Part shown: one piece after another, positions 60,013-64,000 of the stretch
How positions within the stretch are numbered: position 1 is the first letter of the stretch
How the letters are laid out: each line of letters begins with the position of its first letter
NCBI RefSeq assembly: GCF_028023555.1
Contig: NZ_JAQIOY010000009.1
Span: 94,250 to 158,249, forward strand
DNA: 64,000 nucleotides
Direction of reading: 5' to 3'
Origin: Thalassococcus_A lentus
Lineage (GTDB): Bacteria; Pseudomonadota; Alphaproteobacteria; Rhodobacterales; Rhodobacteraceae
Notes under the pieces: generated by a model
What the model saw: the letters and a program-made list of their open reading frames with translations, nothing else
What the model was told of the DNA's origin: nothing
Database searches by the model: none
Program-made: the position numbers and the translations under genes

Positions 60013-61212
60013 TCAATCGTATTCCTGGCTCATCAAGACGCGGTGGATTTCACGGCGTACCAGTTTGCGGACATTGCGGGTGATACGTTCGCCCAAGGCA
60101 CCCTGCAATTCATGGCGCACAATTTCAGACACCATATCGCGCAGCATGTCTTCGTCGATCATACCTGCGTCTTCGCTGAACCATGTGGGCGGTGCATCCA
60201 CAGGCGCGGGTCCAGACACCGGCTGATCATTTATGACGGCAGGTTCCTCTTGTTGAGCCGCGTCATCATCCGACTGTTCGTGGTCCTGCCATTCCAGCGT
60301 TTCGACGGGCCGATGGACAAATGCAGCCTGGGCAGCGCTTACTCCGTCGGCATCGTAGTCTTCGTCTTTCTGGGCAACCATTTGTTCCAAGGCCGCAATC
60401 TTGGTCTCCAAAGACTGACTCTGTGGTTCATGATTGGCAGGCTCATGATCAGGTTCGGGCATTTCACCGACCGTATCGTCTGCATTTGCTTGCGGCTCAT
60501 CCTCGACAACTGCTTCAGCCACCGCTTGGGCTTCAGGTTCGGCTTCTACTTCCGCTTCTGCGACAGTCTCGGCTTCTGCATCGATCACAGCAGCTTCGAC
60601 AATCTCATCGACCGGAACATCCTGATCCGGTGCAAAGGCCTCGTCTTCCAGAAGGAACGCAGGTTCAGCGTCTTTCTCCTCCAGAACACGCGAAATCTCT
60701 TCCTCAACCAACTGTGCGAGCACGCCGTTGGCTGAATCAGCCGAACCGGAATCCGCGGGCTCGGCTTGGTCGACATCCCCGGCATCATCGCTCTGCTCGT
60801 CATCGGCAGCGGTCAAATCCAGTCTGTTATCGGTGTCGCCTTGTTCATCGGAAACTTCATCGTCGAGTCGGTCGACAGAATTCAACGTCAGGATACTGGA
60901 GCGGGCCGAATCTTCTGAGTTTGTGCGCGCAACACTATCCAGCAAGGACTCGGATTCACCGTGATCGTCCGAACCTGTGTCGGGCTCAAACTTTGGCTCG
61001 GTCAGCAATACCGGCCCTGGACTTTGGTCAGCGGCTTCGGAATTGGCCTCTCGCTCTGCGGCATCTTCTTGAACACGAAGCGCAGGCGTCAGCACCAAAC
61101 GGTCGAGTTTGGGCGACGCGGCCTTGGGCTTGGCGCGCGCGTCTTCTGAAACGAGTCTGCGGATTGAGGACAGTACATCCTCGATCTCAACGTTCGTAAC
61201 TGGATCGGACAT
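60013..61212 (-). CDS. PopZ-like acidic polar-organiser candidate
   Basis: A 399-residue, strongly acidic protein. Residues 8-24, VEIEDVLSSIRRLVSED, closely resemble the N-terminal helix of Caulobacter PopZ (as I recall it, EEILASIRRIISEDD). A long Asp/Glu/Ala-rich, low-complexity region (about 30-345) is followed by a helical C-terminus, MLRDMVSEIVRHELQGALGE and RITRNVRKLVRREIHRVLMS. PopZ has the same three-part plan: a partner-binding helix, an acidic disordered linker and a helical self-assembly end. The neighbours TolC and Pcm also fit my memory of the Caulobacter popZ locus. The C-terminus is not the standard PopZ one, so homology is only probable. Confidence 0.6.
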   Translation of the reverse strand: MSDPVTNVEIEDVLSSIRRLVSEDARAKPKAASPKLDRLVLTPALRVQEDAAEREANSEAADQSPGPVLLTEPKFEPDTGSDDHGESESLLDSVARTNSEDSARSSILTLNSVDRLDDEVSDEQGDTDNRLDLTAADDEQSDDAGDVDQAEPADSGSADSANGVLAQLVEEEISRVLEEKDAEPAFLLEDEAFAPDQDVPVDEIVEAAVIDAEAETVAEAEVEAEPEAQAVAEAVVEDEPQANADDTVGEMPEPDHEPANHEPQSQSLETKIAALEQMVAQKDEDYDADGVSAAQAAFVHRPVETLEWQDHEQSDDDAAQQEEPAVINDQPVSGPAPVDAPPTWFSEDAGMIDEDMLRDMVSEIVRHELQGALGERITRNVRKLVRREIHRVLMSQEYD

Positions 61213-61285
61213 TGTTATTTTCCACTCTCACCTCAGGCAGCATTCTACCCTCCGGGAGAGATTCTCACAACAGATGCTGAAAAAA

Positions 61286-62740
61286 CTAATCTTTTCCAAT
61301 CGCACGCAAGACACGGTCCAATTCACGACCCTGTTTTGACAGCTTTGCAGGCGCATCTTTTACCAGATTATAGTACTCGGCGGGATCATACCGCGGCACG
61401 TCGAGACCCAAATCATCGGCAGTCAACTGACCCAGCGTGAAGAGCACCGCGTACCCGGCGATCATCTCATCAACCTGCGCCGAAACGAGGCTGGCGCGTG
61501 CATCAAGCAATTCCTGTTCCGCATCCAAAACATCGAGCGTCGTACGTGCGCCCAGTTTCGCTTCTTCGCGAACCCCTCTGAAGGCCACCGTCGATGCGCG
61601 AACCTGATCTTCGAAGGCGTCTCGGCTGGCACTTGCGACCCTGAGTTGGGCGTATGCATTACCCACAGCTTGCGCAATATCGTGACGGGCCGTGTGCAAA
61701 CTGCCACGAGCCGCATCGCGCTCTGCACGCGCCTGCCGAACGGCGGAATTCAACGCGCCACCCGAATAGATCGGGCCCGATGCGTTCAATCCGATCGAAC
61801 CGCCGCGGTTGTAACCGCGCGCACCAATGTTTTCCGTGATCCCGTACCGGCCATCCAATGTGACGGTCGGAGAAACCGCCGCCTCGGCGAGAGCAATTCC
61901 CAGTTCATTCGCAGCCACCAAACGCTGCGCACGCACCATCTCCGGATGGTTCCGCAAAGCAATCGCCTTGGCGTTTTCGACATTGGCTGGCAATCTGGGC
62001 AAGCCGCGTGGGGCAACCAATTTGCCGGGCTTTCGACCAATTGCCGCACGATATTCTTCAATCGCGATCTGCAACTGGCCTTCGGCAGCAGCCAATGCGC
62101 TGCGCGCAGCCGAAAGCCGCGCGTCCGCCAGAGACACGTCAGTCCGTGTCACTTCACCGACCTCGAAACGGTCCCGCGCGGCGCGCAATTCCTGCCTGAT
62201 GACCCGCACGTTGTTCTGGCGCAGAGCGACGGTTTCAATCGCGCGGCGCATTTCCATGAACGCCTGAACGGCGCGGAACATTACCTGCTGTTCCGCCGAC
62301 ACCAGACCGGCGCGTGTCGCCAAGACAGCTTCTTTGGCTACATCGATCCCCAGCCTGTTGCGGCCGCCATCAAACAGGGTGATTTGCGCCAGAACATTGA
62401 TGCTGGCCGTGGTTGACGCCGATCCAGCCGCCGAAAACTGGCTCGTTGTTACAGGAATGCCCCCGACGAAGGTCGTCGATGGGCGGAACGCACCAGTGAC
62501 ACCAAATGTCCGTGTCACATCGCCAGCCCAGGACACAACCGGACGAAGAGCCGCGATCGCTTGGGCCACATCCTCATCAGCGGCCCTCAGAGTTGCACGG
62601 TTTTGCTCCAGCAACCCGCTGTGGCGATAGGCTGATGTCAAGGCATCCGCCAATGTTTCAGCCTGCGCTTGAGCCGATACCGCCATAAGGGTCAAAGCCA
62701 CAGAAACAGCTTTTGCAAATCTTCTACCTGCCTGCACCAA
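61286..62740 (-). CDS. tolC: TolC family outer-membrane channel
   Basis: A 484-residue outer-membrane efflux protein: signal peptide cleaved after AQAQA (about residue 27), then two long helical-hairpin repeats such as ATLRAADEDVAQAIAALRPVVSWAG and VQAFMEMRRAIETVALRQNNVRVIRQELRAARDRFEVGEVTRTDVSLADARLSAA-type runs. GARTTLDVLDAEQELLDARASLVSAQVD is the classic second-repeat motif. It serves type I secretion or RND/MFS pumps; no inner-membrane partner is in the window. Confidence 0.93.
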   Translation of the reverse strand: MVQAGRRFAKAVSVALTLMAVSAQAQAETLADALTSAYRHSGLLEQNRATLRAADEDVAQAIAALRPVVSWAGDVTRTFGVTGAFRPSTTFVGGIPVTTSQFSAAGSASTTASINVLAQITLFDGGRNRLGIDVAKEAVLATRAGLVSAEQQVMFRAVQAFMEMRRAIETVALRQNNVRVIRQELRAARDRFEVGEVTRTDVSLADARLSAARSALAAAEGQLQIAIEEYRAAIGRKPGKLVAPRGLPRLPANVENAKAIALRNHPEMVRAQRLVAANELGIALAEAAVSPTVTLDGRYGITENIGARGYNRGGSIGLNASGPIYSGGALNSAVRQARAERDAARGSLHTARHDIAQAVGNAYAQLRVASASRDAFEDQVRASTVAFRGVREEAKLGARTTLDVLDAEQELLDARASLVSAQVDEMIAGYAVLFTLGQLTADDLGLDVPRYDPAEYYNLVKDAPAKLSKQGRELDRVLRAIGKD

Positions 62741-62781
62741 TACTACAGCCTCCTGAGCTTGCCCCTATGCCCGATTACATG

Positions 62782-63435
62782 TCAGAGCGCGAATTCATGT
62801 GACTTTTCAAATCCATCCAAAACCGGCGCGCCTGCGTTGAACGCATAGCGCCAGGTCACGACACCATCGGACTTGTGCCCAGTCCGAACCGTGCCCAACG
62901 CGTCATCCATAAAGATGCAGACCATACGACCACCATCCTTGAGCTGCGCAATCAGCGACTCGGGCACCTGTTCAACGCCCCCTTCGATGATGATCGCGTC
63001 ATAAGGGCCATGCTCTGGCGCACCTTCCACCAGGCTCGCCTCGTGCAAAATCACGTTGTCTGCGTGATGTTCGGCAAGCGCCGCCTGCGCTTCGGATACC
63101 CGGGCAGGATCGTCTTCGACGGCGACCACGGCTTCGGCAATCCGAGCGATGATGGCCGAGGAATACCCAAGGCCAGCACCGACATCGAGGACAAGGTCGC
63201 TGTTGGAAAGATTCAATGCATCCAACATCTTGGCAAATCCACGCGGGTCCAGAACTACGCGATTGCCACCCAGCGGAACGCTGTCACTGGCATAGGCGGC
63301 TTCAATGCGATCCCGCGGCACAAACGCTTCGCGCGGCACGTTCAGCATGGCATCAATGATTGGAAACTCGGTCACGTCAGAAGGGCGCACTTGCGTGTCG
63401 ACCATCATACGTCGGCGGGTGGCGAAGTCAGTCAT
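62782..63435 (-). CDS. pcm: protein-L-isoaspartate O-methyltransferase
   Basis: A 217-residue PIMT-type methyltransferase: VPREAFVPRDRIEAAYASDSVPLGGNRV, motif I LVLDVGAGLGYSSAIIARIA, and YDAIIIEGGVEQVPESLIAQLKDGGRMV. It methylates isoaspartate in damaged proteins. Members of this alphaproteobacterial group, placed next to TolC, have a shorter substrate motif than E. coli Pcm, so activity on isoaspartate is probable but not shown. It is upstream of tolC and co-directional. Confidence 0.9.
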   Translation of the reverse strand: MTDFATRRRMMVDTQVRPSDVTEFPIIDAMLNVPREAFVPRDRIEAAYASDSVPLGGNRVVLDPRGFAKMLDALNLSNSDLVLDVGAGLGYSSAIIARIAEAVVAVEDDPARVSEAQAALAEHHADNVILHEASLVEGAPEHGPYDAIIIEGGVEQVPESLIAQLKDGGRMVCIFMDDALGTVRTGHKSDGVVTWRYAFNAGAPVLDGFEKSHEFAL

Positions 63436-63631
63436 GTACTAAACTCATCCGTTCAGAATTGTAGGTTTCGTTGTGCCACACAACAGCCCAGTGAGCAATG
63501 ACGCCAATCGTCAAATTATTGCTCAATCTTGCGTCATTTCGCACCGAAAGCCCTCAAGTTAATGACAGCCCTAAGACGGCAGATAGCTGCTTGACGACCC
63601 GGCAGATAGGTCCTAAGCAGCAGTTCACTTC

Positions 63632-63705
63632 GGCGAGTTGGCGGAGTGGTGACGCAGCGGATTGCAAATCCGTGTACACCGGTTCGATTCCGGTACTCGC
63701 CTCCA
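63632..63705 (+). tRNA. tRNA-Cys(GCA)
   Basis: A full cloverleaf: acceptor GGCGAGT / ACTCGCC, anticodon loop TTGCAAA on stem CGGAT/ATCCG with anticodon GCA, and T stem ACCGG / CCGGT around TTCGATT. The discriminator base is U, a known cysteine identity element, and CCA is encoded. Its synthetase cysS is at 38469. Confidence 0.96.
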
Positions 63706-63735
63706 AATACTTTCAATGTCTTTGCGGAAATGAAC

Positions 63736-63753
63736 AACACCCGGTTGGGTGTT
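63736..63753 (+). terminator. weak hairpin after tRNA-Cys
   Basis: AACACCC (63736-63742), loop GGTT, GGGTGTT (63747-63753), then TAGACTTATTTT. It is 30 bases after the tRNA and may end its transcript. Confidence 0.5.
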
Positions 63754-64000
63754 TAGACTTATTTTGCGCTCAGGAATTGTTGGACGCATTGACGATCAGC
63801 GATGTCGAACGATGAGTGGCATTCGCGTTCCAGCATGACCCGAGATGAGAGGACGAAACAGACTGCCCGCTCGGTACAATCTGACCCAGCCCCCTGATCC
63901 GGGCCGTTCAGGTGTAGAATCCGTTCCTGTTTCTTTCTGTTGATATGTTTGCGGTCAAGGCCTGCTGAGCGGAGCCTTTGCGGAGCTCAAGCGAGGCAGG
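63754..64000. other. gene-free end of window
   Basis: I see no supported gene, RNA or repeat in these 247 bases. An open frame of about 30 codons on the minus strand runs in from the window edge (ending in the TGA near 63911), with no recognisable motif. A position after a tRNA gene is a common site for integrated DNA, but no integrase or attachment repeat can be shown here. Confidence 0.3.

Noticed and set aside
63498..63815. Open reading frames across the tRNA-Cys on both strands
   Set aside because: They translate through the tRNA (for example the ...GGEYRNRTG... pattern on the minus strand), a common artefact of tRNA sequences. No coding evidence.

Overview
The window is chromosomal DNA of an alphaproteobacterium, most likely the Roseobacter group of Rhodobacteraceae. 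The evidence is gene content and order: a (3S)-malyl-CoA thioesterase (Mcl2) near mdh, one long mdh / sucCDAB / lpd TCA block, a class I lysyl-tRNA synthetase, a taurine transporter divergent from taurine-pyruvate aminotransferase, ftsEX fused by overlaps to plsC, and a TolC / PopZ-like / Pcm cluster. It is GC-rich and densely coded, with many 1-4 base start/stop overlaps. I see no insertion sequence, prophage, CRISPR array or defence island.

Layout. 1-3040: mcl2 (cut by the window edge), a small secreted protein, a TauE/SafE exporter and mdh with its terminator. 3158-14627: a methyltransferase, then the suc operon in the order sucC, lipoprotein, sucD, secreted alpha/beta hydrolase, sucA, sucB, four-helix membrane protein, MAPEG protein, lpd. 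A twin palindromic operator (3951-3985) stands in front of sucC. 14794-18940: ftsE-ftsX-plsC-flavin protein on the minus strand, divergent from a zinc-ribbon membrane protein. 18964-24603: tauABC (minus) divergent from tpa and an acetyltransferase (plus). 24609-30359: a ParA-like ATPase with a kinase-like partner, a CtrA-type box, a barrel-like secreted protein, a HugZ-like protein, a large beta-helix protein and a DUF4864-like protein. 30421-37166: lysK, a TerB-like protein, an L,D-transpeptidase, dacB, nadD, ettA.

37257-42977: a DUF2938 protein, cspA, then cysS-cimA-methyltransferase-squalene-synthase-like operon. 42996-46951: DUF4198 protein, FAD oxidase and a 53-residue membrane peptide (minus), plus an SRPBCC protein and nudC. 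47148-53603: cpdB, an rRNA methyltransferase, the SRP RNA, a tiny Tat-type protein and two aminotransferases. 53774-59999: a tyrosine phosphatase with an MsbA-like exporter, a GT2 transferase, ygfZ, a GNAT gene whose ribosome site lies in the efp terminator, efp, a small conserved protein and a YdjM-like membrane protein. 60013-63705: PopZ-like acidic protein, TolC, Pcm and tRNA-Cys.

Most genes are core metabolism and cell-envelope functions. The most interesting less-explained items are the PopZ-like protein (60013-61212), the ParA/kinase-like pair with the adjacent CtrA-type box (24609-26270), the enlarged taurine permease, the twin operator of the suc operon, the terminator that also hides a ribosome site (58183-58212), and the squalene-synthase-like protein that lacks its catalytic aspartates.
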